DNA from: Chelydra serpentina
Lineage: Eukaryota; Chordata; Testudines; Chelydridae
Direction: 5' to 3'
Length of the DNA: 64,000 bases
Assembly (NCBI GenBank): GCA_037349315.1
Contig: JBAIAC010000010.1
Span: 33,396,001-33,460,000 of the forward strand
The notes under the pieces are model-generated. The model worked only from the letters and a program-made list of their open reading frames with translations, ran no database searches and was not told the origin of the DNA. Shown piece after piece: positions 1 to 12,600 of this stretch (the first letter of the stretch is position 1; the number at the start of each line of letters is the position of its first letter). A program made the position numbers and the translations under genes.

Positions 1-596
1 AGGCCACCTCAGTTCGCCTCATGATAAGGCCAGCCCTGCCCAGAGGGGCTGAATGCACATGCTGCCTCCACAGCTCTTCCAGTGATCTTTAAAGAGGGTC
101 TCCTCCCAAGTTTGGAAACCTACTGTCTTCCCCAAAAAGAAGAAGCCTATTGTCATGGATGCAGCAACCAGGCAAGAGTAAGGCCATATTTTAAAGCACT
201 CTCAAGGTATCTATAGGATCAAGGCAAGCATTAAGCATGAGCACTATAAGGAACTGTATGGGACCATGCACTTCTGGGGATCCTGCAAACACTTGATAGG
301 GCAGCTCATCGACCCGCCTGGCCTCTCTTTCTGTCTGGCAGTGAGACCGAAGGAGGCATCAATGCACTGCCTGGGAGCAGGAATGGTAGGACCAGTCAAC
401 TCCAGGCCCATTTTTCCTTCTGTTCCTGGAAGCTTGGAATCCTGCTGGGGTCCCATGTGGTAAGGCCAACTTAGTTAGCATGAATAAAATAACATCCAAA
501 AGCAAGTTGGATTCTTGCCTAGTGCCGGATCTGAAAGGATTCTATGGCTGGGTCTGTTCAAAAAAGACCATCAGTAAAGTGTAAAGGTTTTTAGGA
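1..596. other. No gene or repeat recognised
   Basis: Both strands were read. Only short chance reading frames are present, with no domain and no splice-site pattern that stands out. I see no repeat family that I know. Confidence 0.5.
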
Positions 597-1065
597 ACAT
601 AAGAATTGTCAAACTGGATCATACCCAAGGTCCATCCTGTCTCTGACAGTAGCCAGCACTAGATGCTTCAGAGAAAGGTGCAAAAGACCCCAGAGTAGGC
701 AGACGTGGGATAATCTGTCTCTAAGGCCTGGTCCACACTAACCCCCCAGTTCAAACTAAGATACGCAACTTCAGCTACGTGAATAACGTAGCTGAAGTCG
801 AAGTATCTTAGTTCGAACTACAAGGTACTTACCGCGGGTCCACACGCGGCAGGCAGGCCCCCCCGTCGACTCCGCGTACTCCTCTCGTGGAGCAGGAGTA
901 CTGGTGTCGACGGCGAGCACTTCTGGGATCGATTTATCGCGTCTAGACAAGACGCGATAAATCAATCCCAGAAGATTGATTGCTTACCACCGAACCCGGA
1001 GGTAAGTATAGATGTACCCCTAGTCCTTTATGGGTAAAGCCCTAAAGCTCTAAAGCATGAAGTTT
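597..1065 (-). repeat. Old CR1-type LINE 3' end, interrupted
   Basis: Bases 597-720 match the 3' end of the older CR1 type that recurs at 21.04 kb and 31.75 kb. They share the 'aggaacataagaa' start, 'cctgtctctgacagtagcca' and 'gtgggataatctgtc'. The match stops at about 720, where a hairpin-rich element begins. It may resume weakly at 1011-1065 (compare 'aaagcatgaagttta' with the copy at 21.2 kb). Only the non-coding 3' end is present, so this is a 5'-truncated fossil. The right-hand continuation is less certain than the left. Confidence 0.6.
721..1010. mobile_element. Hairpin-rich non-autonomous DNA element
   Basis: This CpG-rich segment starts 'aaggcctggtccacacta' and ends near 'gatgtacccctag'. 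It contains two strong hairpins. Bases about 751-780 pair with 786-815 around the core TTCAGCTACGT/ACGTAGCTGAA. Bases 921-943 pair with 949-972 around TTTATCGCGTC/GACGCGATAAA. The start resembles the 'aaggcct..ctacact' ends of the element at 43.8 kb, which suggests a related non-autonomous family. No clean target duplication was found, so the superfamily is open. It lies within an old CR1 tail and is therefore younger than that tail. Confidence 0.55.
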
Positions 1066-3440
1066 AAGATTTTTGTCAGTACCTAACTAGGGATATGCTC
1101 TTGTTCCAGCTGAAATCAAAGTTCCCCTTGACTTAAATGGGAGCAGGATCAGGCCCTAAAAGAGCCAACAGTCTGCTGAGTGTAATAACCCACATTCACA
1201 TTCAGCCACTCTCCCTTATCAGGCGAGTTTCAGGAACGCTTTGGAAGTAGTGCTTGCTGCCTTGCTGCTGTCTATTGTTTTGAGGTTTTAGTTTTCCCCT
1301 TTTCTTTTTTTTTTTTTGGTGCGATTGTAAATGTTTTGAGTTTAACAGACACTCAAATTCATTAAATGTGTGAAATGATGGGAAAAAAAGTGTGAAATTG
1401 TAACAGTCTGTTTGTGGCTGATTAATAGAAATTTCTTCTAACAATTCCCGCAACCTTCTGGGGGTCATTGGAACAGAGCAGCTGTAAAGACAGCAGGAGT
1501 AATTTAGAAACTGCCCAGTGCAGACCATGCAGATTTTTGAACAAGTGGGGAGAGTCCCATGCACTTGTTCAGGCCAGTAGGAGATGATTGGCCGCTGCAA
1601 TGTCAAGTTAACATGCAGATTAGTCTACAAGGTGTGTTTAGCCAGCCTTCCGAGGGCTTATTTTGTTGTTAAGGAAAAATGAGATTTTTTTTTTTAAAAA
1701 TCATTGAATCATTGAACAATTACCATCTATAAAGCTGTTCTGCTTTATTGTCCAATATTGTTGGCCATGGTTATACTAAATAACAAAATAAAAACCTCTG
1801 CAGTGGAAAGAAATCTCATTGTCACGTCATTAGGGATGTGGAGCTTTTTTCTTGCAGAAGATTGAAAACTTGCCTTATTTCAGATTGGAAGTAATCCTTA
1901 GGACGCTGCTGGGTTAAGCATCTTTCAGATCAAGGCAGCCAGCACCAAGGACAAGGAAAGCCTGACTGTTTCTTTTTGGGGGTGGGGGAGGGGCCATATT
2001 TCTTCGGCTTTTTTATAGACAACCCAACCTGAAGCGCTGATTTTCTTTGTAGCAAACTTTATATAGCTAGATGCTTTTGCTTTACGAAACATACAAAAGG
2101 AGACATCAAAGTAACTGTCCCCACATTGACATAAGGATAGAATAATGGTGACCTAGAAGCTAAAAGACTGGGACAAATGCTGAAAGTAATTCACTCCAAG
2201 CGTTAACAATGGGGAATGTGTGACAATGATATATACCAAAAGACGAGGAGAACCACTTTTGTTGGGCGGCGATACCCCACAAACCCAATTGTAGGCCGAT
2301 CAATACTGTCATAGGACAATTATCAAAGACCATCAGCACATCATATTTTCATACCATAAACAGCTCAAGGCGCCAGGGATGGCTTTCCTACAGAAAGCAC
2401 ATAGCATAAATTTGAAGGGTGTGAAATTGACATGATTAATAATTATAGTTATTAGCACATGTGCCAGCTGCTCATGTATGGCTTATCCCTTGATTTATGG
2501 TGCCATAAATGCCCATTTCTGCTTGTGATGCAGAATCAAGAGGGCACACAATCATGGGCAGAGTGCATCTTTCCCAGTGCCAGGAGCTTTGCTCCCTCCA
2601 CACTCAATCCCCCTCCCCCCCCCAAAAAAGTGGGCCAAAAAGTCACCCCTGCTTTGCTTAGATGGAAGCAGCCCCTTTTGTTTTCATGTCTGCCTTAACG
2701 GCTGCTGAAACCTGTCTGCTCAATGTCCCCAAAGCCTTTGAAGTTTGGATTGCCGCTAACAAGGGGCTGTAGTTTTCCCTCCCCCACACTCCTTCATGCT
2801 GTTGCCAGGCTGCAAACAATCACTATACATATTATAGATGAAACCACTAGCACAAACAATAGGAGAAGCAAAAACGAATCGTCTAGGTGCCAGAAGTTAA
2901 AGCTTTTGTTTTCAAGTGCAGTTTGATTCCCCGTCCCTCACCCTTCTGTCTTGTGTACTTTTACAACATGGTTCATTGTAGAAAATAATTTTTCTTTGAC
3001 ATAATGTGAAAAAATATCCAAAAATAAAGCAAAACAAGAATCTCGTTACGTTAGCACCCCTAAGACTGTTTTCTTTTGAAGAATTATAATATCTGCAGGA
3101 ATGACAAAACCTCGTTAGATCTACAGAGAAGATTCACGGCCTATCACTGTCCCTTGGAGATTACCTCTGCACATTCAGAAACATATACGCACAAAGTATT
3201 CTGTGCGATTTAGAAAAAGTATCATTGCTCATGGCTGTTAATGTTACTTTCAAGGGAGATATTTATCATTTAAAAGCAAGAACCATTGTTATTTTATTGC
3301 ATTGCTTTACCTATTTCCCCACCCCCACCTCCCTCAGGTAATAAAGCAATGCAAGTAGACACCAGGTAGAGCAGAGCTGTGGAAACATTTTGCTATTTTA
3401 TGAAACTATGTGAAACTTAGCTGGCTGTTTCTTCTCATGT
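1066..3440. other. No gene seen; small repeat relic near 1.12 kb
   Basis: Around 1122-1162 there is half of a short palindromic element ('ccttgacttaaatggg' then 'ggatcaggccct'). The rest is AT-rich single-copy-like DNA with T runs near 1304 and 1687. The longer reading frames have no recognisable domain or bounding splice signals. Confidence 0.45.
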
Positions 3441-3545
3441 GGGAACACAACTGAGGGCCCAAACCTACAAGGTGGTGAAAGCTTTCAGTTTGCACCAAAG
3501 TCAGTAGTAGTTGTGGAGCACTTGTCAGGATCAGGCCCCAAATTT
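3441..3545. repeat. Relic of palindromic 'gatcaggccc' element
   Basis: The segment runs from 'gagggcccaaacc' to 'aggatcaggcccc' with a central 'caaagtcagtag'. This matches the layout of several short palindromic relics in the window (1.1, 14.6, 37.0, 58.8 kb). The arms are decayed. Confidence 0.35.
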
Positions 3546-3689
3546 GTAATAGCTGGGTATGTGGTAAATCTTTGCAACTGAATGAACCCACACAAAATTT
3601 TGGGAAATCTTACGAGCTTATATGTATTACAAGTCACTCACAGGAGTCGAAGAGGAAGGAATTCAGCCCTCCCAATGCACGGTTGGGTT

Positions 3690-3785
3690 TATTTGCTTGG
3701 TTTTGTTTTGTTTTGTGTGGGGGTGGGGCTTTTATTTGTTTGGTTTTTGTTTGGTTGGTGGGTTTTGGTTTTTTCTTTCCCCTGA
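3690..3785. repeat. G/T-rich low-complexity tract
   Basis: The strand is built from ttttg, ttgg and gtgggg blocks. It opens all three forward frames and so creates several F/W/G-rich false reading frames. Confidence 0.7.
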
Positions 3786-3855
3786 AACATCAGATATGTG
3801 CTATGTCTAGAGATGGGATACCATTTGGGGTGGATCAGTGCTCGGAGGTAGTACC

Positions 3856-4010
3856 AGTATTGCCAACCCCAAATGTTCAAAAATCATGAGTCAGGCTCAC
3901 CAAAATCACGAGATTGGCTTGAAAATCATGAGATTATGTAAAATAATAGATTTGGTGTTCTTTTTATTTGCTTTCTGCTTTTTGAGCCTTTAGGGTGCAT
4001 GTGACGTTCC
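3856..4010. repeat. Interspersed repeat with triplicated 'aaaatcatgag'
   Basis: The motif aaaatca(t/c)gag occurs near 3882, 3902 and 3919. It is followed by a T-rich stretch ending 'gagcctttagggtgcat'. It begins just after 'ttgccaacccc'. I recall similar sequences as common in turtle DNA but cannot name the family. Confidence 0.35.
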
Positions 4011-5240
4011 CCCAGTGTTATCTGGACTAGTGATCTGCTAGGTCAGTCCAATCCTTGACTCTGGGAACCATCCTTACTCTGCTCTGCTGTGAGAACCCCC
4101 ACTCCTGGGCTGTTCACGCACGCTAGGGTGACCAGACAGCAAATGTGGAAAATCGGGACAGGGGGTGGGGGTAATAGGAGCCTATATAAGAAAAAGACCC
4201 AAAAATCAGGACTGTCCCTATAAAATCGGGACATCTGGTCACCCTACGCACAGCCTCTGGCATGTAAGCTGCTCCTTGGATTGTGCAACCGAATGACACT
4301 AGCCAATATCTCCGGTCCCAGACACAACCCTAGGAACCTCGATCTTGCAGTGTCCAGTTATGCCCACTGGACACTGCAAGCTTATATGAGTTCATCAATT
4401 TAACAAAGAAATTGATATGCACCAGGCTTGTTATCCCAAGGGGAGTCTCTGACATGCTTAAAATCAAACGCACTGCTTCAGGTAGAATAAACAAACAAAT
4501 GTATTAACTACAAAGAGAGATTTTATGTGATTATAAGTCAGACCATAACGAGTCAGACTTGCTCAAATGAAACAAAAGCAAAATGCATTCTAAGCTGATC
4601 TTAATACTTTCAGTGCCCTTACAAACTTAGATGCTTCTCACCACAGACTGGCTGGTTGCCCTTCAGCCAGGCTCCCGCTTTTGATCAGCGCTTCAGTCGC
4701 TTGATGGTGATGTCTGTAGATGGAGGTGGAAGAGAGAGGAAGAGCATGGCAAAAGTTTCTCCCTTTTATCATGTTCTTTCTTCCCTCTTGGCTTTGCCTC
4801 CCCCTCCCCCCAAGTCAGGTGAGCATTACCTCGTTGCAGTCCCAAACTGACCAAAGGGAGGGGGGTGACTCAACTGAGAGTCCAACAGATCCTTTGTTGT
4901 TGCCTAAGCCAATGTCCTTTGTTCCTGTGAGGCTGGGCTGGGTTTGTCCCATACATGCCCTGATGAGGTGTGAACTGCCCCTCTGCTCTTAGAGAGTTTT
5001 TGCCTGGGCTTGCTTTAAGCCATGAGGACACATTTCTAGCCTCATAACTATATGCATTAAATTACAACCTACAACATTACTATAACATTACTATAACAAC
5101 AGTGCTCAGTGCATCGTGAGCCTTCCGAGGACACCTGACATGACAAACTTTGCATTGGATACCACACAACCATGTTATAAGGATGAACATGGGGGTGCAG
5201 GGTATTCCCTTGAGGTACAGAACGTCCACAGTTCATTGGG
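4011..5240. repeat. Probable LTR-type interspersed repeat
   Basis: This 1.2-kb stretch has no reading frame with a known domain. It resembles, from memory, a high-copy turtle LTR-class repeat. Recognised phrases include 'ggcttgttatcccaagggga', 'agatgcttctcaccacag' and 'ggctgggtttgtcccatac'. I could not find TG..CA ends, a primer-binding site or gag/pol sequence, so LTR class and orientation are inferred and the boundaries are approximate. If it is an LTR, it is a solitary, non-coding one. A 121-bp inverted-repeat element sits inside it. Confidence 0.4.
4125..4245. mobile_element. 121-bp inverted-repeat element (MITE)
   Basis: The ends are AGGGTGACCAGA (4125-4136) and TCTGGTCACCCT (4234-4245), a perfect 12-bp terminal inverted repeat. 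A second pair of inner repeats is 'atcgggaca' and 'actgtccc'. The flanking copies of ACGCAC (4117-4122 and 4246-4251) suggest a target duplication of 6 to 8 bp. A bare TA duplication cannot be excluded, so hAT versus Tc1/mariner origin is unresolved. There is no coding capacity. Confidence 0.75.
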
Positions 5241-5370
5241 GTCACATTTTGAAGCTTTCTTCTCAGCCTCGAGGCCTAGAAACTTACTTTTTGTTTAAGA
5301 ATGATGGCTGAAATAATCACCTATCCATTTCACTCCAGGAGCTGGAGCTTTAAGGAAAGCAATAATTATC

Positions 5371-6375
5371 ACGAGACTCCTGTTATTTAGTCCCAGCTTC
5401 CAACAGATAGAGGTTCAGGAACATCCTGAGGATGGGGTTGAATCCCTGACCATTTTGGCTAACAGCCATTGATGGACCTATCCTCCATGAACTTATCTAA
5501 TTTTTTTTAAATCCAGTTACATTGCTGGCCTTCACAACATCCTCTGGCAATGAGTTCCGCAGGTTGACTGTGCATTGTGTGACAAAGCACTTTCTTATGT
5601 TTATTTTAAACCAGCTGCCTATTAATTTAATCAGGTGACCCCTGGTTCTTGTGTTCTGTGAAGGGATAAATATCATTTCCATATCCACCCTCTCTATCCC
5701 ATTAATGATTTTATAGACCTCTATCAGATTCCCTCTAGACATCTCTTTTCTAAGCTCAACAGTCCCAGTCTTTTTAATCGCTCCTCACACTAAAGCTATT
5801 TTTTTACGCCTAATCACTTTTGTGGCCCTTCTCTGTACCTTTCCAATTCTAAAATATCTTTTTTGAGATGGTGTGACTGGAACTGCACACAGTATTCAAG
5901 GTGTGGAAATATTATGGATTTATATAGTGGCCCTCTGATATTTTCTGTTTTGTTATCTATCCCTTTCCTAATGGTTCCTAACATTATGTTAGTTTTTTTG
6001 ACTGCTACTGCACATTGAATGAATATTTTCAGAGAAATATCCATGATGACACCGATTTCTTTCTTGAGTGGTAACAGCTAATTTAGAATCCATCATTTTG
6101 TATGCATGGGATTTTTTTCCGTGTGCATTTCTTTGCACTTATCAACATTAAATTTCATACTTATATGTGAGATGACCTTCCCTCTTATCCCATGATTGCT
6201 TAATTTGATTAAGAGCCTTTGGTGAGAGACCTTGTCAAAAGCTTTCTGAAAGTCCAAGTACACTATATCCATTGGATTACCCTTGTCTACATGCTTGTTG
6301 AAATTTTCAAAGAATTCTAATAGATTGGTGAGGAATGATTTTCCTTTACAAAAGACATGTTGATTCTGGGAATAA
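5371..6375 (-). pseudogene. Old CR1 LINE fragment, 3' end of reverse transcriptase ORF
   Basis: Read on the minus strand, translation gives the end of a CR1-type ORF2. Bases 5497-5742 contain 'LIEVYKIINGIERVD' and 'TVNLRNSLPEDVVKAS'. Bases 5814-6044 contain '[13 protein letters not shown]'. These are the post-polymerase blocks that follow the catalytic domain in CR1 elements. The two pieces lie in different frames and are separated by stops. Sequence up to about 6370 still resembles this family ('cacattaaatttcat', 'gaccttgtcaaaagctttctg'), which is the region before the post-polymerase blocks. No endonuclease part remains, so the copy is 5'-truncated and long dead. Confidence 0.8.
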
Positions 6376-8872
6376 AGAAGAGTTTAGGAGAAGCTATTGG
6401 GGTTTTGAATTGCTCAGGTTAAGGTAGCAGTCTATGGAGTGGCAGCAGATCACCCAAATAATTTAGTCAAACACAAGTTATTGGACTCAATACAGGAGTA
6501 ACTGGTGAAATGTAATGGATTTTGATGTACAGAAGGTCAGATTAAACGATCTAACCTTCTGGCCATAAACTCTATGAATAGGCAGTCTTAGGGAATTTTC
6601 AGGGGGGGAATTTCCATCTGTGCTTTGCTTGAAGTATCATTCTTAGCAAGATTAAACGATTATAGGATTTACTGACTGAGTGCTGAGCTTAATTTTTTTC
6701 CTCTCCACATTCCCACAGAGTGCAGGCATGGTTCTACCTGTGAATACCCTCTCACCACCTTAAGCAGAGGAGATACTTTGACTGGACAGCAGGGAATGAG
6801 AAAAGTCCAAATGTATACATGGCAGGGAGAGGTCTGTCCCCTCTTCAGGTGTCTGCTTAGCCACTTGGGAATGGGGGTAAAGGGAGCTAGGGGCAGCTGA
6901 CTGGTTGCTCTGCACCCCACCTTTCCTATCTAAGCTAAGCCCAGGCTTTGAAAAACTTCTTTCACTCCAGTTAGCTGCCCTACCCTCCCTCTCCTTAGCT
7001 GTAGATTAGGAATGGTGCCACTTATGATGCTGCGGGTCTGACCAATCACCTGTTTTTAAGGGTCAAGAAGGAATGTTTCCCATTGGGCCAAATTGGCAAG
7101 TAGCCCAGTGAATTTTTTCATCTTCCTTGCAGCCTCCCAGTAGTATAGTTGGGTTAGAAACACTAGGATCTGAGGTTCATATAATGCTACTTGTGGCCGG
7201 CAGATGCCCAGTGTGGGCAAAGGCTAAAAGGGCCAGGACCAGCGGTAAATGAAACCTGAGATTATGCAGTTGGAAGTTGCTCTAATAATGGGGGAGGAGC
7301 TTGAAGTCTCTGTGGACTGAAGTTCCCCCCACCCACCTAGCCTTGTGGCCTCTGGCAGTTCATCCCCTTGCACGGCGGGTGGGGGATGAGGTTTCACAAC
7401 TCAGCTGAGTCCAATGGCAGGGCTACCCCGAGTAATTGTTTGGTTTGTGGTAAAAGCCTTCAAATTAAATGCCTGGTATGTGAGAAGTGGAACAGGCAAT
7501 GCTGTGCCCCTCCTCAAGGTATAATTAATAAAATTGCAGCCTGCCATTTAAACACGGCCCACATGTCTGTCAATCATTGCCTGCTTGCCGTGGTCAATGG
7601 TGACGTCAGCTACATGTCTGGGTCATTATGGCCTAGGTTCCAATTTAGCAATGCACCTAAGCACATTTTAAACATGTGAGTTGTTCCATTTCCATTAATG
7701 GGACAAAAACACATGATTAATAAATGTTTTGCTGAATCTGGGCCCTAATCAGTGTCCTGTATCCATTTAAAACAACATACTAAGGCTCTGTTGCATTTAC
7801 TGGTGTCTAATTTTCTGTCAGCAATACAATCATTTGAGTACAGTCATTTGAGTGGTGTGTATTTGCGTACAGCGGGAGCTGTGAAGAACAGGGTTAGATA
7901 CTTGGCTGGTGCATTTAATGCCAGATCGTTGGCAAGGAGTTCAGCATTGAGGATGGTGGCCTTTAACTCCACCCCTTGCTCATATGTGATTACATGGAGA
8001 CTCTTTCATTATTTGTCACATAACATTGGGTGACAGGAAAGAGCATTGAATAAATGCTTACTTTCCAAATATGTGTTAGCTAGGTGGAGGTTCAGAAAGA
8101 CTGCATATACCCATTATAGTTAAATATTAGATTATACTGGAAATTTTATCACCCTCGGCTGCTCCCATTACAAAGTACTCACTCAGGGGAACAGAAGTAA
8201 TGTTCACATGGTACTTAGAATTCTGAATTTGCTGACTTCTTTAGAGAGGAATCTAGCTGTAAGTATGTATTGTTATAGCGGAGGTTGGGTGAAACCTCAT
8301 TGAAACTGGTGAGCATAACAGCTGCCCTTCATTCAGGAGAAATTGTAAAAAGCAATCAAGCTCCTTTATGGAATAGATAGCTGCACTAACAGGAGCCACT
8401 GCCCAAAGACACAGGTCACATATAAGGCCAGTCAGGAATTAGTGCTATGTGGGCAGAGGGGTTCCACTGTAGACTAAATGAAAATCCAGGGGGCTGGATA
8501 GTGTTGTGAGGAGAGGTGTGGGTTTGTGTGTGTGTATGTATAGAAGCAGCAAGGAAGCCCCAGCCAAAGAAAGACTTGTGCCAGGACTCTGAGAAAAAAC
8601 TCAGAGACAGAGCTTTTGGGTACAGTGCTGGCTAAAACTAGACTTGTAACTGTGAGCAAAGAAACTGCCTCCTGTTTGATTTCCAGGGTGTTCAAGGAAA
8701 TAGGACTTTGTGTCAACTCTTTGTAAATAAACAGGATTGCATCAAAGAAATACCTATCACCAAGTACTGGCTAACTGCTTACGTCAAAAGGAGTGTGTGT
8801 ATAATGTGTGTGAGCATGTGAGTGTGTGTGCGTGCACGAGCAGTTCTGGTCAAAAGGGGTAAATTTTATTTA
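6376..8872. other. No gene seen; one palindromic relic
   Basis: I see a possible palindromic-element relic at about 7630-7746, ending 'gctgaatctgggccctaa'. There is a GT-rich patch near 8515-8535 and another near 8795-8830. Nothing else is recognised on either strand. Confidence 0.4.
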
Positions 8873-8873
8873 T

Positions 8874-8900
8874 ACACACACACACACACACACACACACA
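8874..8900. repeat. (AC)n microsatellite
   Basis: About 13 AC units are uninterrupted, followed by degenerate CA-rich sequence to about 8911. Confidence 0.95.
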
Positions 8901-9060
8901 TACCCACACAGCACTATCTAAGAGTATACAATAGTATATAACTATAAAACCATCTTTTGGAAAACATTTCAGACATATCTTTAAAGACAGAAAAATCAAA
9001 TGTATACAGTTTTGCATACATCTTCAGGTGACTTAGGAATTTTTCTGTATTTCTTTAGCC

Positions 9061-9601
9061 CAGGCCTGCACAACTCATAAAGCGGCGAAGGCCATATTAT
9101 TCCAAAGAAAACAGCTGAGGGCTGAAACCCACTCCAGCCACCGAATTGCCGCTCGCCCCTCCCCTCCCCCGAGTATAAAGCCTCGCCACCACTGCCTGCC
9201 CGCTCGGTTCATCATGCCCCCTCCCCCCTGGCTCGCCTCCTCAGTCCCCCCTCCCCCGCCACTGGCTCACCTGCAGCCTTGCCACTGCCCGCCCACTCGG
9301 CTCGTCATCCCCTACCCCACCCAGATTGCCTACTCACCCCGCGCCGCCCACTCGCCTCCACAGCCCCCCTGCCACCAGCTCACCTGCCTGCCCGCTGCCT
9401 CTTACCTTCTGCCGCTGCCCCCGCCCCCTGCCGCTGGCTCACCCTCACTCCCCAGCCTGCCACTGGCCTCTTCATCCAGCCCACCCACCCACCTGCCAGC
9501 TGGCCAGCCGGCCATTGGCTTGCCCCACCCCGCCGCTTGCCTACTCACCCCCCCGCGGGCCGCACAGTGAGCCCACGCGGGCCGCATGTTGTGCAGGCCT
9601 G
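9061..9601. mobile_element. 541-bp hAT-like non-autonomous element with C-rich core
   Basis: The ends are CAGGCCTGCACAAC (9061-9074) and its reverse complement at 9588-9601. They are flanked by a perfect 8-bp duplication, CTTTAGCC, at 9053-9060 and 9602-9609. An 8-bp duplication with CAG-type ends is the signature of the hAT superfamily. The core from about 9150 to 9570 is strongly C-rich on the + strand. It contains diverged tandem units: 'gcctgcccgctcgg' near 9196 recurs as 'gcccgcccactcgg' near 9287, about 94 bases later. Long proline-rich frames here follow from base composition and are not genes. Confidence 0.85.
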
Positions 9602-9609
9602 CTTTAGCC

Positions 9610-12600
9610 CCTCAATCGTTTTCCATCCTCGGTGTTATATTGTTCAGATGGGTTCTCTCCCTTTCTGCCTTCTCCACCTCTTCAGGTTCATCATCTCGCT
9701 AACATTCTCTAATATTGTATTTTTCCCTTTGGTCTGAAGTAGAATAAAACAGTATTTGAAACACCATTGGTTTTGCATTGATAGGATTCAGACTATTTAT
9801 ACAGTGCTTTGATAACTGGTTCTAGTAATAAGCTTTTCCATTATAATGAGATAAAACTGTCAGTAAAGTTGCCCTCATTAGATAAAAGTAATTTACTAGA
9901 CAGATGGGATCATGCCTACTTATGTGAAGGGGGATTACAATAAATTAATAGGTTCAAAGAAAATGGGTAGATCCACTGCAATTGTCCATTGTTTTCAGGC
10001 AATGGTTTGGAGATCTGAAGGTTTTGTTGGGAGATTATAGTTCAAAATGTAACTGTATATTGCGGCCAAAGATTTTAAATATCAGTATTGGAAAACAGAA
10101 CCCTCCAGGAACATTTCTAGCAATTCAACATCCATCATAACTATTTAACTAGTAAGATAATATGTTACCCAGCTATTCTGCAATTTTGCTGAAGAACAGT
10201 TATGCAGAAATGGGCATCTGCTCCGATCAGCCAATTCAAAACAAACCATTTGCATAATAAATATTTGCAGAGCAGCAAGTGGGTGGAGCTTATGTAAGTG
10301 CACAGATGGACATAAAAATCAAATATGGGCAGAAAAATTATTGAAATAAAACATGTTTATTTAACTAATAAAAAAAACCTGTGCAAACACCCCTAATATG
10401 TTTGTTGGCTCTTTTCATGGCCACCATTTTCTTCCTGTTCCTGAAAACAGTAAAATGGAATCTAGGTTCCATTGCACTGTACTATTCCAACTGTAAATGG
10501 ATGAATGATTTGAGAGAGAGAGATAAGAAATGACAAGTAGTGAAGCGCATAGTATGAGGATCTAAGGCAGAATTCCCAAATAAAGCCAGCCCACACTAAT
10601 GCTTAAGGCAAAAAAATGGGCACAACTTCATCTCAGAAGTTTACACAAAAAAAGTTCCAGCACAAAGCTCCAGTATGTGGTTTGGGACATATATAGACTA
10701 ACAGGTTTCTTTCCCACAACTTTCTTTTCTTAGTTACTATACTTAGTTTATAAAACAAGAGACAACCGATGGATGTAGACTGCTAGGGGAGCACAAGGAT
10801 ATAGTGAGACAATATTGGTCAGTGTGATATTAATTATGATAATTGTTAGACTGTGAGCTCCTTGGGTCAGGGACCATCCCTTTTTGAATATTTGGAAATA
10901 TTTGGAATAATAGATCAGAATTATCTGATATCAGTTAACGAGATTCACTGTTGGCACCTCAGCAGAAGCGGATCTTAAAAAGGGACTGAAATATGAACAG
11001 GATAGGGGCCTCGTGAATGAGCTCATGGAAGTCATACTATGCAAGGCCCAGACGTGATTGTGTCAGACACTGGTGAATGTGCCCTATTGCCCTGTATGAA
11101 AGGAATTAAAGTCACCGGAAGACTAAAGGGGAGAGGTTTAAATAAGAGCCAGAAAAGTCAAAGTTTCCAGTGTGAAGAGTCTCCTACCAGGGATGGGAGT
11201 GAGGGGGGAAAGTTAAACAGAGAGAAGAGAAAACCGAGTGAGAGAGATAAAACCTTATTGGAGTTTGGGGATAAAGGAATTAACTGGGAAAGATCTGGGA
11301 GAGAAGAAGGAAAGTGACCTGGCAGGATAGCAGAGAACAATCTGTGCAGCCAAATTCTTGGGCATGTTAACAACTAGAGGAACCTTGAAGAAGTCTGTGT
11401 CCAATTATGCTATATCTCTTAACAGCATAGCACTGCCTCCCTTGTGAAGAGGATATAAAACAATTTGGAAGGCCTATGCATTCAATCCCTGCCTACTAAT
11501 ATGAAATACTGACACATTAAATACAACTAATATTTTTTTCAGAACTGAATTTTAAAGAAATACATGATCATCTGTGGTCAGCAAACCAGGCCATAATGTT
11601 GTGTCTATCATAACACAAACAGTGTATTAATGGAGCCATTAATCACCATCAAAACTGTATTCAAAGTGAAGATAGCCAAAGAGAGCTTAACTGACAGCAA
11701 GTGGCCATAAACCTGTCCAAAAACTAATTTGATTACCATCATACCAGCATCTGTGCCACTTACGAGGGTTCATTTTTTTGATGAAATTAAGTAGACAAGT
11801 CGTTCATGCGTATAATAGACATCTAAATCATGGTAAACACATTGCTGGCAAGAGAAGTAGTTAAAGAAAGTGTGAGATTGTTTTGTAGGCTAAATTTCAG
11901 GCAAATCAAACTGAAGATATCACAACAGTTGGTTAAAAACAACAGTGTCAAACACATTTTGGGTCAAGCCAAACACTGAGTGAGAAATGTTTTGATCCCT
12001 TGACAGTGGAATAAATATTGCTGAAGGTCAGGAAATGTTGGGAGCTTTTCTCTATTTACAAGAAGGACGGCTTTGCTAATATAAACTCTTGCTCTTTATT
12101 GGTAATACATATTCCCTACAAACAATCTGTTTCGTTTGTAGACATTTGGATCCATTATGTTTTTGTCTTGACAGACAGGACTGTGGGATGCTGCATTTAA
12201 ATGACACAGACTGTACAGGAATGTATTTCCAGATGATAACTGAGCCTAGAGCCTTCACATAAATCAAAGAAGGGAAATTATTCATTAAGAAATATGTCCA
12301 GATTTCTGCCTTACAAATCCAGAGAGAAACCAAATTTTCAGGGCTTCTTAGCCTTCTGTGGGCCTTTAAAAAAATGATTATGGGCATCTGTTAGGGAATT
12401 CAAATGTAATATAGTAATACTGGAACATTGTAAATATGGGTATTCTATCTCAGCAAAGGATTAGAAACCAACATGTTTTCCCAGCAAGTGCCATCCCCAC
12501 ATATACTTGAGATTGTGTTTCTCAAAACCTTGGACTATCACATTTTGCCAGCAAAACAATGCTATCTAATAAAATTGTGGGGAAAGAAAAACCTCAACAT

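Noticed and set aside
1202..1606. 134-codon minus-strand frame.
   Set aside because: Contains a poly-K stretch from a T run and no domain; no splice or promoter evidence.
4011..5240. Full endogenous retrovirus.
   Set aside because: No gag, pol or env coding relic, primer-binding site or second LTR was found; at most a solitary LTR-type repeat.
9214..9737. Overlapping proline-rich reading frames of up to 152 codons.
   Set aside because: They lie in all three + frames over a C-rich minisatellite inside a hAT element; composition explains them.
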